Assembly: GCA_016342685.1 (NCBI GenBank)
Contig: JAEINU010000002.1
Coordinates: forward strand, 267,085 to 331,084
Direction of reading: 5' to 3'
DNA from: Bacteroidales bacterium
GTDB taxonomy: Bacteria > Bacteroidota > Bacteroidia > Bacteroidales > UBA12077
DNA length: 64,000 bases
Below, piece by piece: positions 1-9,218 of this stretch (positions are counted from its first letter, which is position 1; each line of letters starts with the position of its first letter). The position numbers and the translations under genes were made by a program. The notes beneath the pieces were generated by a model. The model was not told the origin of the DNA, made no database searches, and saw only the letters and a program-made list of their open reading frames with translations.

Positions 1-867
1 TTGAAGTTGTTCTTTTATAATATTAATTAACTCATCAAGGCCTCCAGCAGTATTTGCTGCATGTGATATATTATAAACTATTTTTTGCAATAAATTTATT
101 CTATTACTCTCAGTTATGTCACTTGCAGTATAAGTAATTCCTTTGCTTAAATCATCTTTTTTAATAGGAGATAAAGACAATAATACATCGATTATTTTCC
201 CATCTTTATGTTTCCATTTTACTTCAGTGCTTTTATAGCCTGTTTCTGCAATCTCACTATATATTTCTTTCCCTGCAATTTCGTAATCTTCTTTGCTTAA
301 ATAAAACAATTCTACATCTTTACCAATCAATTCCATTTTCGAATACCCCATCATCTGACAAAGCATATCGTTTACCTCTATAATAATTCTATTTACGATC
401 ACTCCTATCCCAATGGGTGAAGCTCTAAAAACACTTTCTATTCTTTCTTTTTCTTTTCTAATAGATTCTTCTGCAAGTTTATTCTCAAGTTTTATTTGAT
501 ATTCTTTAATTGCCCGGTTAATTGCAGGAACTAATCTAACGAGATTATTTTTCAATAAATAATCCGTAGCTCCCTGTTTCAAAGTTTCTACGGCTACTTC
601 TTCACCAACAATTCCTGAAACAATAATAATCGGCAAATAGTCAAAACGTTCTCTTATTATTTTTAAGGCATCGAGTCCTGAAAAACCTGGTATTACATAA
701 TCTGAAATTACAAGATCCCACTTATCTTCAAGTGCATTTATCAATTCTTTTGGGGTTTCAACTCTTTTCCAATCAACGTTCAGGTTCTTTCTTTTTAATT
801 CTAGTAATATTAATTCGGCATCGTCGGGAGAATCTTCCACAAACAGAATTTTCAATAGTTCGCTCAT
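1..867 (-). CDS. Response regulator receiver-PAS protein (partial, C-terminus outside window)
   Basis: The frame runs from an ATG at 865-867 to the window edge without a stop (289 codons visible). Residues 1-120 are a receiver domain with the acidic pair E11-D12, the phospho-acceptor D56 in the context VISDYVIPG, and a late Lys-containing LLKNN segment. A helical linker is followed by a PAS domain at about 155-265 (ASPIGIGVIV ... YTASDITE). The last visible residues (INLLQKIVYNISHAANT) resemble the linker that opens a GAF domain in Bacteroidota hybrid kinases, so a kinase module may lie beyond the edge; that is inference. It starts 10 bp after the preceding response regulator gene and is the last visible gene of a four-gene signalling operon. 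Confidence 0.85.
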   Translation of the reverse strand, partial: MSELLKILFVEDSPDDAELILLELKRKNLNVDWKRVETPKELINALEDKWDLVISDYVIPGFSGLDALKIIRERFDYLPIIIVSGIVGEEVAVETLKQGATDYLLKNNLVRLVPAINRAIKEYQIKLENKLAEESIRKEKERIESVFRASPIGIGVIVNRIIIEVNDMLCQMMGYSKMELIGKDVELFYLSKEDYEIAGKEIYSEIAETGYKSTEVKWKHKDGKIIDVLLSLSPIKKDDLSKGITYTASDITESNRINLLQKIVYNISHAANTAGGLDELINIIKEQLQ

Positions 868-877
868 GATTAACAAT

Positions 878-1315
878 TTAATTGATTGGTTTTTTATTAA
901 ATATCAGCCAATAAAATCCGAGTTGTTGGATAGCTTCTTTAAATTTTTGAAAATCAACCGGCTTTTGTATATAACTATTAGCACCTAATTTATAACTTTC
1001 TACAATATCTTTTTCCTGATCTGAAGATGTAAAAATAGTAACTGGAATTAAACAGGTTTTTTCGTTTGATCGTATTTCTTTTAATACTTCTAAACCATTA
1101 ACCTTGGGAAGATTTAAATCGAGTAAAATTAATGCTGGCATTTCCTTACTGTTTCTATTCTCAAAATTACCTTCACAACGCAAATAGTCTAAAGCTTCGG
1201 CACCATCTCGCACCACATCAAGCTGATTGGCTATAAGTCCTGAACTCAATGCAAGTTCTACCAGTTCAACGTCATCTTCATTATCCTCTACAAGAAGAAT
1301 TTTATTTTGTACCAT
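878..1315 (-). CDS. Single-domain response regulator, Rcp1/CheY-like
   Basis: This 145-residue protein is a bare receiver domain: acidic residues E10-D11, phospho-acceptor D66 in LLLDLNLP, switch residue T96 in IFTSSD, and invariant K118 in QKP. The long loop before the phosphorylation site (RCEGNFENRNSKEMP) and the LNLPKVNG motif are typical of Rcp1-type regulators that work with HisKA kinases of the bacteriophytochrome-like class. There is no output domain, so it should act by protein contact or as a phosphorelay intermediate. It lies between a histidine kinase gene (77 bp upstream) and a REC-PAS gene (10 bp downstream), which supports one relay. Confidence 0.92.
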   Translation of the reverse strand: MVQNKILLVEDNEDDVELVELALSSGLIANQLDVVRDGAEALDYLRCEGNFENRNSKEMPALILLDLNLPKVNGLEVLKEIRSNEKTCLIPVTIFTSSDQEKDIVESYKLGANSYIQKPVDFQKFKEAIQQLGFYWLIFNKKPIN

Positions 1316-1392
1316 TTTAATTAACTTTATTCTTTTTATTAAACTTTTTAATAACTACAAATTAGTGTTAATATGCTAAAAAAGCAATAGCC

Positions 1393-3228
1393 TTATTTAT
1401 TTGTAAAAGTTAAATAAAAAGTTGTTCCACGGCCTATTTTACTTTCTACATTTATTTGAGCATTATGTTTTCTTACAATTCTCTTTACTGTGGCCATACC
1501 AATTCCAGTTCCTGCAAACTCACTTTCAGTGTGTAATCTTTGAAATGGCAAAAATACTTTATCGGAATATTTTACATCAAACCCAACACCATTGTCTTTT
1601 ATAAAAATGACATTAGTATTATTAATTATTGCTTTTCCTATTTCAATTATTGCTTTTTTGTTTTTCGAGGTAAATTTCCAAGCATTAGAAAGAATGTTTT
1701 CCAATAAAATAGTTATTAATTTAGGATCGCAAAAAATCTTGATTGATTCTTCGATCTTAATATCTGTAATTCTTTCAGGTTCTGCTTTCTGATATTTATT
1801 GATAATTTCTTCTGAAATAACTGATATATCAACTTCTGATTTTACTATTTCCTGACGCGAAATTCTAGAAAGAGAAAGTATATCATTAATTAGTTGTTCC
1901 ATTTTATGACTAGAAGCTATAATTCTATTCAAATAATGAATACCTTTTTCATCAAGCTTATCTTTATATAACTCGCTAATTATTGAACTAAATCCAGCCA
2001 TTCTTGTTAATGGCGCTCTAAGATCATGTGAAACTGAATATGAAAATGCTTCCATTTCTTTATTTGCTGTTTCCAGTTTTTCGTTTGTTTTTCGCAATTG
2101 TTCACTTGATTCGTTCATATCTTCCAATAAAAATGCAAGAGCTTGTTGCGATTCTGTAATTTTTTTATTTTTAATTTCCAGTTCTTCTGTTCTTCGCTTC
2201 ACTTTTTGTTCCAACTTAGAATATAAATCTCTTATTTCATTTTCAGCCTTTTTTTGTTCAGTAACATTATGCATTGTTGCCATAGCGCCAATACAGTCGC
2301 CTGTTTTATTAATCAATTTTTTTCCACTAGAAACAAAAGAAAGATGTTCTCCATTTACAGGTTTTACAACAAATTCTATATTACTTACTTTACCTTCTTT
2401 TAGGGCTCTGTATAGAGGCACATCTTCTTTTTTCATAGGATTTATCCCATTTGCAAAAAATAGGTTATAATGTTGTGACCATTCTTCTGCAGGGATAGGT
2501 TTCTCGGGAAGGCCATGAAAACGTCTGGTAGCTTCATTAAAACGATTTAACACTCCATTCTCATCACAAACTACAATTCCTTCTTCGATACTATCAAAGA
2601 TAGCCGACTGCAATTCTCTTTCTACTTCCAATTTTTCTTTTATTCTCTTTTGCTCAGTTATATCACTTGAAATAATAATCAGACTATCTATCTTATTATC
2701 GATTACAACAGGTCCTACTTTATTTGTGAACCATCTCTCATTATTATCATCTATAAATAAATTTTCGTAAAAATTTATTGAACCATCACTTAAGGTCCTT
2801 TTAATAGCATTAAGAGCAGATAACAATGATTCTGATGCTATAAAATTATTTATATCTTTTCCAATAAACATATCCAACGTGGATACTTCATTAATTCGAT
2901 TGGTATATTTGATTTTCAAATCGGTGTTAATAACTGTAATAATGTTAGGTGCGTTTTTAACATAAGAAGCCCATCTTACTTCACTTTCTTTCAACCTAAG
3001 ATTTGCTTTCTCTAGCTTACCTAATTGTCTAAAGATTAAATAATATAATAATATACCTGTACTTAATACATAAAACCACCCCTTAATTGTCTGTAATTTT
3101 AGAATTGTTTTAGAATCAGAAACAAAATAACCCAAGACTTTATCAGAAAAGACAATCCATAAAGCTCCAATAATAATATAAATGATAACAATCCTAAATG
3201 ACTTCCATTCTTTTCTAATCGAATTCAT
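1393..3228 (-). CDS. Membrane PAS-PAS sensor histidine kinase
   Basis: The protein has 611 residues. Two membrane segments (about 12-29 and 50-67) enclose a short external loop, so sensing is probably membrane-proximal or cytoplasmic. Two PAS domains follow (about 85-193 and 205-325, the second ending in the PAC-type MHNVTEQKKAE), then a coiled coil (325-392), a HisKA helix with phospho-acceptor H401 in SVSHDLRAPLTRM, and a HATPase_c domain with N box (NILSNAWKFT), G1 box (KDNGVGF) and G2 box (GTGIGMATVKRI). The SVSHDLRAPL type and the long coiled coil are usual for kinases that pair with Rcp1-like regulators, and such a regulator is the next gene. It begins 17 bp after the LytS-PAS gene, so the two are co-transcribed. 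Confidence 0.93.
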   Translation of the reverse strand: MNSIRKEWKSFRIVIIYIIIGALWIVFSDKVLGYFVSDSKTILKLQTIKGWFYVLSTGILLYYLIFRQLGKLEKANLRLKESEVRWASYVKNAPNIITVINTDLKIKYTNRINEVSTLDMFIGKDINNFIASESLLSALNAIKRTLSDGSINFYENLFIDDNNERWFTNKVGPVVIDNKIDSLIIISSDITEQKRIKEKLEVERELQSAIFDSIEEGIVVCDENGVLNRFNEATRRFHGLPEKPIPAEEWSQHYNLFFANGINPMKKEDVPLYRALKEGKVSNIEFVVKPVNGEHLSFVSSGKKLINKTGDCIGAMATMHNVTEQKKAENEIRDLYSKLEQKVKRRTEELEIKNKKITESQQALAFLLEDMNESSEQLRKTNEKLETANKEMEAFSYSVSHDLRAPLTRMAGFSSIISELYKDKLDEKGIHYLNRIIASSHKMEQLINDILSLSRISRQEIVKSEVDISVISEEIINKYQKAEPERITDIKIEESIKIFCDPKLITILLENILSNAWKFTSKNKKAIIEIGKAIINNTNVIFIKDNGVGFDVKYSDKVFLPFQRLHTESEFAGTGIGMATVKRIVRKHNAQINVESKIGRGTTFYLTFTNK

Positions 3229-3245
3229 ATTTTATGGGCTTTTCT

Positions 3246-4751
3246 TTATGCTATTTTATTTTCAAGTTCTTTTACAATATCACGAAGTTCTTTTATCCGA
3301 AATTCTCTACCTACATATAAATCATTCATTTTTTCTACATCTTTAAGAGATTTCTCCAACTCAGAAGTTCTCTCCTTAACCTTCTTCTCCAAGTCTGTAT
3401 TTAATTTAAGAATCTTATTTTCTGCTATCTTCAATTCGGTAATATCGCGAATAAAAGCTGCCACAAATGTTCTCTTCCCTTCAGATAAAATTGAAATACT
3501 TACATTTATATCAGCAAGACACCCATCCTTTCGTTTATGGATAGTATCGAACCGATCACGTCCTTTCTTTATCATCTGTTCAATTCTTCGTTGAACTTCA
3601 TTTTCTGGTATTTCAATCTCCAACTGCCTAATATTCATCTTTTCTAATTCATTTTTCGAATATCCAATTATTTCACAATAAGCAGGATTAACTTTAATAA
3701 TTTTGCCTTTATCATCTGCTAAAATATAACCATCCATAGTAGAATTCAGAATCTCCTCGTTGCGCTTTACCTGCTCTGCTTTTGAAATCTCAGCTTTTTT
3801 TCGTTCAGTTATATCTCTTCCAACACCAATTATTTCTTTAGGATTTCCATTTTCATCTAAAATTGAAGAATTGGACCATGCAATCCATCTCCATCCATCT
3901 TTTGTTGCGACTCTTTGTTCGATGAAACATTTGAAAGGTGGAACGTATAGCTTCTTCATTTCATCTTCCGAACTTTTCCTCTCATCTTCATGAACAACAG
4001 GCATAAAACTCGTTCCAATTAATTCATTCGTTGTTTTTCCGAATATCTTACAATATGTATTACTGACAAATAAAAATCTTCCTTCTAAATCAACCTTTAC
4101 AACCAAATCAGTTTGATTTTCAATTATCAATCTATATTTTTCTTCGCTTTCCTTTAGATCTTTACGTGTTTTCCAGAAATCAAATCTTCGAAGCATTAAA
4201 ATCCCTAATAACATTGTACCAAAAGGGAAAATTATAATTATTGGTAATGCAATAATTTTAAGGGTTTGCCACCTTATTGCTTCTGGAAGAAAAACGGAAC
4301 ATAATAACATAACAATGTGAACTACAAATCCCATATACAAGATTTCCATAACTCTATTCTTACTAAAGAAATTAAATCTAAATTTTCTCCATAATAAACC
4401 TATAATACCAGAAGTTACTATTATTGCAATACCCATCGGCATTCCTTCTCCACCAATAATAAAACGATAAATTCCCGTAAGTAACATTGCAATTATTGTA
4501 GGTATTGGACCAAAAAATAATCCAGAAATGGAAAGCATAATGGTTCTTGTATCGAACATTAGTCCAGGTTTTATATACCATGGTGTCATAAGTACAATAA
4601 TTCCAATAATCCCTAAAAAAACACCCGTTATAATTTTTGCTGAAATACTTTTTGATAGTTTTTCTTGCACCCATACATAATCGTATACCATATTTAAAGC
4701 AAGTAAAAGAGCTGTGTTTTGAATTAAACCAAGGACTATTGAATCTTTCAT
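3246..4751 (-). CDS. LytS-type 5TM receptor with two PAS domains, no transmitter domain
   Basis: The N-terminal 190 residues are strongly hydrophobic and match the 5TM-5TMR_LYT sensor region, with the signature GLMFDTRTIMLSISGLFFGP, then GIYRFIIGGEG. Two PAS/PAC domains follow (about 200-320 and 330-445; VGRDITERKK and FIRDITELK), then a coiled coil ending in the segment LYVGREFRIKELRDIV. The protein stops there, with no HisKA, HATPase, GGDEF or other output domain visible. The LYVGREFRIKEL tail is recurrent at the end of Bacteroidota PAS proteins without kinase modules. It is the first gene of the operon and lies just upstream of a complete kinase, so it may pass its signal to that kinase through coiled-coil contacts; this is inference. 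The ATG at 4751 is supported by the hydrophobic start. Confidence 0.85.
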   Translation of the reverse strand: MKDSIVLGLIQNTALLLALNMVYDYVWVQEKLSKSISAKIITGVFLGIIGIIVLMTPWYIKPGLMFDTRTIMLSISGLFFGPIPTIIAMLLTGIYRFIIGGEGMPMGIAIIVTSGIIGLLWRKFRFNFFSKNRVMEILYMGFVVHIVMLLCSVFLPEAIRWQTLKIIALPIIIIFPFGTMLLGILMLRRFDFWKTRKDLKESEEKYRLIIENQTDLVVKVDLEGRFLFVSNTYCKIFGKTTNELIGTSFMPVVHEDERKSSEDEMKKLYVPPFKCFIEQRVATKDGWRWIAWSNSSILDENGNPKEIIGVGRDITERKKAEISKAEQVKRNEEILNSTMDGYILADDKGKIIKVNPAYCEIIGYSKNELEKMNIRQLEIEIPENEVQRRIEQMIKKGRDRFDTIHKRKDGCLADINVSISILSEGKRTFVAAFIRDITELKIAENKILKLNTDLEKKVKERTSELEKSLKDVEKMNDLYVGREFRIKELRDIVKELENKIA

Positions 4752-4943
4752 ATTCAGGATTTATTTTACTGTAAGTTATCAAAATTATATATGATAGTCA
4801 ATAAAACACTATTTCTATCGGATTCATCGAACAGCAATAAAAAATACGAAAACAGAATATAATAAGGAAAATCTTTAATTTTGTATTTACCTCGAATCTT
4901 TTAAAGTTTCGACTTTAACTTCTAAGTATTTAAATTAACGTTT

Positions 4944-5249
4944 ATGATTAAGTTACTTATAATAAGTTTATTCGTAATATTTTTTAATATACCTTTTGGA
5001 TACTGGCGAGCGAATGTAAAATTGTTTTCTTTTCAGTGGTTCTTAGCTGTTCACATTCCTGTTCCAATTATTGTTATGTTAAGGATATTCTTAGATATTG
5101 GTTTTGAATGGTACACGTATCTTTTTCTAGTCACTTCCTTTTTTATAGGTCAAAAATTGGGATCAATAATTCATAAGTATCTTGGTAAAATTGAAATTAT
5201 AAGTTCATGTCTTATTATGGATTTAAGAAAACTGCTTATTGAGCATTAA
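4944..5249 (+). CDS. Small integral membrane protein of unknown function
   Basis: A 101-residue protein with three probable membrane spans (about 3-21, 31-50 and 57-75) and a short, mildly basic C-terminal tail containing MDLRKLL. I do not recognise a named domain. The gene stands alone between the divergent sensor operon and the convergent DksA-like gene, whose stop is 33 bp away. Codon use is like that of its neighbours and the hydrophobic profile is coherent, so it is probably real. A TAATTTTG element at 4876-4883 resembles the Bacteroidota -7 box (TAnnTTTG), but no TTG lies at the expected -33 position. Confidence 0.6.
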   Translation: MIKLLIISLFVIFFNIPFGYWRANVKLFSFQWFLAVHIPVPIIVMLRIFLDIGFEWYTYLFLVTSFFIGQKLGSIIHKYLGKIEIISSCLIMDLRKLLIEH

Positions 5250-5282
5250 TATCATTTTATCAAAAAACATCTAACACTTTTA

Positions 5283-5618
5283 TTATGATGCACAATTAAT
5301 ACAATATCTACTTTGTGGCATAAGTAAAATTCTTCCAATTGGGATTTGTTTTTTACATTTTAAGCATAAGCCAAAATCTTTATCGTCGAGTTGACCCTGC
5401 ACATGTTTTAATTTTATAAGCTTTTCTTCAACTTTCCGAAGGGCTGCTTCCGCAACACTTTTATTATTAATCGCATCCATCCTGGATATCCTACCAATTG
5501 CATTTTCTGGTGCTATGGGTTTCGTAATTTCTTTATACTCGAGGATTGATTTTTCGGTTTTTTCAATCTCAGTAATGATTTTTTCCTTAATTTCGTTTGT
5601 TGTTTTTTCGTCCATCAC
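5283..5618 (-). CDS. DksA/TraR-family C4 zinc-finger protein
   Basis: A 111-residue protein with a long N-terminal helical hairpin (about 1-80) and a C-terminal zinc finger CLKCKKQIPIGRI...RYCINC, giving the C-x2-C ... C-x2-C pattern of DksA/TraR proteins. The helical region contains the family's RISRMDA...AALRKVEEKLIKL stretch. Family members bind the secondary channel of RNA polymerase and modulate initiation, often with ppGpp; whether this one does so is not visible. It is shorter than E. coli DksA and close in size to the DksA-like proteins common in Bacteroidota. It is monocistronic and divergent from the tricorn gene. Confidence 0.88.
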   Translation of the reverse strand: MMDEKTTNEIKEKIITEIEKTEKSILEYKEITKPIAPENAIGRISRMDAINNKSVAEAALRKVEEKLIKLKHVQGQLDDKDFGLCLKCKKQIPIGRILLMPQSRYCINCAS

Positions 5619-5734
5619 AGAAAGGTTTAAACAAATTTATGTTTCGAATGTACTATTTTTTTTAAACTTTCATTAATTGGATTAATCGATTTAAGAATTT
5701 AAACGTCTATATAAATAAATCAAAATACTAAAAT

Positions 5735-8700
5735 ATGCGAAAATTTAAAATTACCCTTTCAATTATAGTCTTGCTAGCTGTTTGTTCAGCTTTTAGTTTA
5801 AAGGCTCAAAATGATGCTCGCTTAATGCGGTTTCCAGATATCAATAATGATTTAATTGCATTTGTTTATGCAGGAGATATCTGGACAGTCAATGCTAATG
5901 GTGGCGACGCTAAAAGATTAACATCACATATGGGATTAGAATTATTCCCAAGAATTTCACCAAATGGAAAATGGATTGCATTTTCTGCACAATATTCTGG
6001 TAGCAGACAAGTATATGTTATGCCATCAACAGGTGGAACACCTCAACAATTAACATATTATAATGAAGTTGGAGAAATGCCTCCACGCGGTGGTTATGAT
6101 AATGTTATTTTGGATTGGACTCCTGATAATAAGAATATTCTTATTAGAAGTAACCGCACTCCTTTTGGTGAAAGAAATGGAAAATATTTTTTAGTTAGCA
6201 TTGATGGTGGTTTTGAAAAACCATTTCAAATAACAGATGGTGGTTTTGGAGTATTATCTCCTGATGCCAAAAAACTTGCTTTTACTCCTATTAGTAGAGA
6301 GTTTAGAACTTGGAAACGTTACAAAGGAGGCCGCGCTTCCGATGTATGGATTTATGATCTTGAAAACGATAAATCTGAGAAGATAACTAATTTTGTTGGA
6401 TCGGATCAAATTCCTGTTTGGTACAAGAACAAGATTTATTTTGCTTCAGATAGAGATTTAACTTTAAACATTTATAGTTATGATCTAGATACAAAAGAAA
6501 CAAAGCAAATAACTACTCACTCAGAGTTTGACGTAATGTGGCCTTCTGGCGAAAATGGAATGATTGCATATGAAAACGGAGGATACATTTACAAACTTAA
6601 TGTTGAAACTGGAAAAACAGAAAAAGTAACTGTAAATATTAGCTTCGATAATCCAAACATAATTCCTTATTTTAAAAATGTTAAAGGTTTCATCGAAAGT
6701 GCTTCAATTTCTCCTAGCGGAAAACGTGCCTTGTTCGATGCTCGTGGAGATATTTTTTCAGTACCTGCCGAAAATGGATTTACTGTAAATCTTACTAACA
6801 CACAAGGTGTTCGAGAAATGTCACCAAATTGGTCGCCAAACGGAAAATATATTTCTTACATCTCTGATGCTACTGGCGAATACGAAATTTATCTTTTAGA
6901 AAATAAAAAAGGTGCAAAAGCTAAACAGTTAACATTTAACTCAAAAGCATGGAAATACGATGCTATCTGGTCGCCAGACAACAAGTATTTAATGTTTTTC
7001 GATCGTACTTTAAAATTACAATATATTAATGTAGCAACTGGTGCAATTAAAGTTGTAGCAAATGCTTATTCTGATGAAATACGAGATTATAGTTTCTCTC
7101 CAGATTCAAAATGGATAACTTATACTAATAATAGTGAAAATGATAATCGTGCAATTTGGGTTTACAATATTGCATCTGGTCAGAATCATCAAGTAACTGA
7201 TGATACTTTTGGCGATAATAGTCCTGTATTTTCGAAAGACGGAGATTATATTTTCTTCTTATCAAATCGTGATTTTAACTTAGATTTCTCAAGTTTTGAA
7301 TTTACTTACTTATATAATGATGCAACCAGAATCTTTGCTTTAGCTTTAAGGAAAGACAGTCCAAAACTATTCAAATTTAAAAATGATGTTGTTACAGTAA
7401 AAGATGAAACAAAGACAGAATCATCGAAAAGTAAAAAAGACAAAAAGAACAGTGATGAACCTAAGAAAGATAAACTAAATATTAAAATTGATTTCGATGG
7501 CATTGCTGAAAGAATTATGGATTTACCTATCGAAGATGGTAATTACGGATTCCTTGATGCTGTTGAAGGTGGTATTCTTTATGGCGCCGAAGATGGTTTA
7601 CATAAGTATGATATATCTAAAGAAAAAGATGAGCTAATTATTTCTGATGTTAGATGGGGTTTACTATCTGCCGATGGAAGTAAAATGTTATATAGCGCGA
7701 AAGGAAATTGGGGAATTACTGATATCTCTCCAAACCAAAAAGCTGGTGATGGAAAATTAGATTTGAGTGATGTAGAAATGAAAATTGATCCTAAGAAAGA
7801 ATGGGAACAAATTTATACTGACGGATGGAGAATTTTCAGAGATTATTTCTATGTTTCGAACTTGCATAATATCGATTGGGCCGGCTTAAAAACTAAATAT
7901 GCTCAACTGTTACCATACGTTAGTCATAGAGCAGACCTTGACTATATCTTTTGTGAGATTATTGGAGAATCAAATACAGGTCATGCATATGATAATTATG
8001 GTGATTTTGAAAAAGTAAAACGCATTGAAGGTGGTTTATTAGGTGCAGAACTAACACCTGATGTGAATGCTAATCGTTATATTATTTCAAAAATCTATAA
8101 AGGTGAAAACTGGAACGAAGGACGACGATCACCATTAACAGAACAAGGTATTAACATTAAGGAAGGTGATTACTTAATTAACCTAAACGGTAATAATGTT
8201 ACTTTAGCCGACAACCCTTATAAATTTCTTGAAAACTCAGCCAATAAGCACATTGAAATTACAGTAAATTCAACAGCATCTGAATCTGATGCCAAAACAT
8301 ATACTGTAAAAACAATAAGTAGCGAACTTAGCTTATTCTACTTAGACTGGGTGGAAACTCGTCGTGCAATGGTTGATAAACTTTCTGGTGGAAAAATTGG
8401 CTATATCCATGTTCCAAATACAGCATTTGAAGGAAATCTTGAACTACACAAAGGAATGTATGCTTATCATAACAAAGAGGCATTAATTATTGATGATCGA
8501 TTTAATGGTGGTGGATTTATTCCAGAAAATATGGTTCAGATGCTTAACAGAACAACTTTGAGTTATTGGCACAGAAATGGGTTAAAACCAATGAGATCTC
8601 CTACAATTGCTCATGATGGACCTAAAGTAATGTTAATTAATGGATATTCATCATCTGGTGGAGATGCTTTCCCATACTATTTCAAGAAAAAAGGTTTAGG

Positions 8701-9016
8701 TAAATTAATAGGTACCAGAACTTGGGGTGGATTAGTAGGTATTCAGGGAGCAAGAAGATTTACCGATGGTGGTAGTTTCCATGTTCCTCAGTTTGGTGTT
8801 TACGACGAAAATGGAGAATGGATAATTGAGGGTGTTGGAGTTTACCCGGATATTGAAGTAATAGACAGACCTGAATTAACTGCTAAAGGAATTGATCCTA
8901 GCATTAAAAAAGCTGTTGAAGAATTACTTAAAGAACTTGATGCAAATCCTGTTAAGAAACCAAAATCGCCTGAAGCTCCAGACAGATCAGGCTTTATTGA
9001 AAAAGACATAAAGTAA
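5735..9016 (+). CDS. Tricorn-like S41 family protease
   Basis: A 1,093-residue secreted protein. Residues 1-24 are a signal peptide ending KAQ. About 30-300 and 310-550 are beta-propeller repeats of the PD40/WD40-like type (repeated SPNGKWI, SPDNKYL, SPDSKWI). A lysine-rich low-complexity linker (about 545-585) is followed by the tricorn core helical domain (WEQIYTDGWRIFRDYFY), a PDZ domain (about 760-860) and an S41 peptidase domain. The probable nucleophile Ser is in NGYSSSGGDAFPYY, with VGIQGARRFTDGG nearby. Length and order match Bacteroidota tricorn homologues of about 1,070 residues, which degrade oligopeptides in the periplasm. The gene is monocistronic and ends at a strong terminator. 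Confidence 0.95.
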   Translation: MRKFKITLSIIVLLAVCSAFSLKAQNDARLMRFPDINNDLIAFVYAGDIWTVNANGGDAKRLTSHMGLELFPRISPNGKWIAFSAQYSGSRQVYVMPSTGGTPQQLTYYNEVGEMPPRGGYDNVILDWTPDNKNILIRSNRTPFGERNGKYFLVSIDGGFEKPFQITDGGFGVLSPDAKKLAFTPISREFRTWKRYKGGRASDVWIYDLENDKSEKITNFVGSDQIPVWYKNKIYFASDRDLTLNIYSYDLDTKETKQITTHSEFDVMWPSGENGMIAYENGGYIYKLNVETGKTEKVTVNISFDNPNIIPYFKNVKGFIESASISPSGKRALFDARGDIFSVPAENGFTVNLTNTQGVREMSPNWSPNGKYISYISDATGEYEIYLLENKKGAKAKQLTFNSKAWKYDAIWSPDNKYLMFFDRTLKLQYINVATGAIKVVANAYSDEIRDYSFSPDSKWITYTNNSENDNRAIWVYNIASGQNHQVTDDTFGDNSPVFSKDGDYIFFLSNRDFNLDFSSFEFTYLYNDATRIFALALRKDSPKLFKFKNDVVTVKDETKTESSKSKKDKKNSDEPKKDKLNIKIDFDGIAERIMDLPIEDGNYGFLDAVEGGILYGAEDGLHKYDISKEKDELIISDVRWGLLSADGSKMLYSAKGNWGITDISPNQKAGDGKLDLSDVEMKIDPKKEWEQIYTDGWRIFRDYFYVSNLHNIDWAGLKTKYAQLLPYVSHRADLDYIFCEIIGESNTGHAYDNYGDFEKVKRIEGGLLGAELTPDVNANRYIISKIYKGENWNEGRRSPLTEQGINIKEGDYLINLNGNNVTLADNPYKFLENSANKHIEITVNSTASESDAKTYTVKTISSELSLFYLDWVETRRAMVDKLSGGKIGYIHVPNTAFEGNLELHKGMYAYHNKEALIIDDRFNGGGFIPENMVQMLNRTTLSYWHRNGLKPMRSPTIAHDGPKVMLINGYSSSGGDAFPYYFKKKGLGKLIGTRTWGGLVGIQGARRFTDGGSFHVPQFGVYDENGEWIIEGVGVYPDIEVIDRPELTAKGIDPSIKKAVEELLKELDANPVKKPKSPEAPDRSGFIEKDIK

Positions 9017-9035
9017 AAGTAATTTACAATTATAT

Positions 9036-9067
9036 AAAAAAGCCGGAATGATTATTCCGGCTTTTTG
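9036..9067 (+). terminator. Rho-independent terminator of the tricorn-like gene
   Basis: A 9-bp GC-containing stem AGCCGGAAT / ATTCCGGCT (9041-9049 with 9054-9062), loop GATT, preceded by A5 and followed by TTTTG. It lies 20-50 bp after the stop of the protease gene. Confidence 0.93.
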
Positions 9068-9110
9068 TTTTAGAATAATCTACTGAATAAAAGCACATTA
9101 ATAAGTTTCA

Positions 9111-9166
9111 AACTTAAAAATAAATAAATCAACTTAACATTAAGTTGATTTATTTATTTTTAAGTT
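9111..9166. repeat. Perfect 27-bp inverted repeat
   Basis: Arms 9111-9137 and 9140-9166 are exact reverse complements over 27 bp, separated only by the dinucleotide CA. The core is ATCAACTTAA / TTAAGTTGAT and the outer part is AT-only. It lies after the protease terminator and 53 bp before the exbD start. It could be a cruciform, a dimeric-regulator site or a second, bidirectional terminator; the sequence does not decide. See findings. Confidence 0.9.
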
Positions 9167-9218
9167 GTATAATTGCATCATAAAACTATTAAACATTTCA
9201 TTCTATTAATTAAACATT

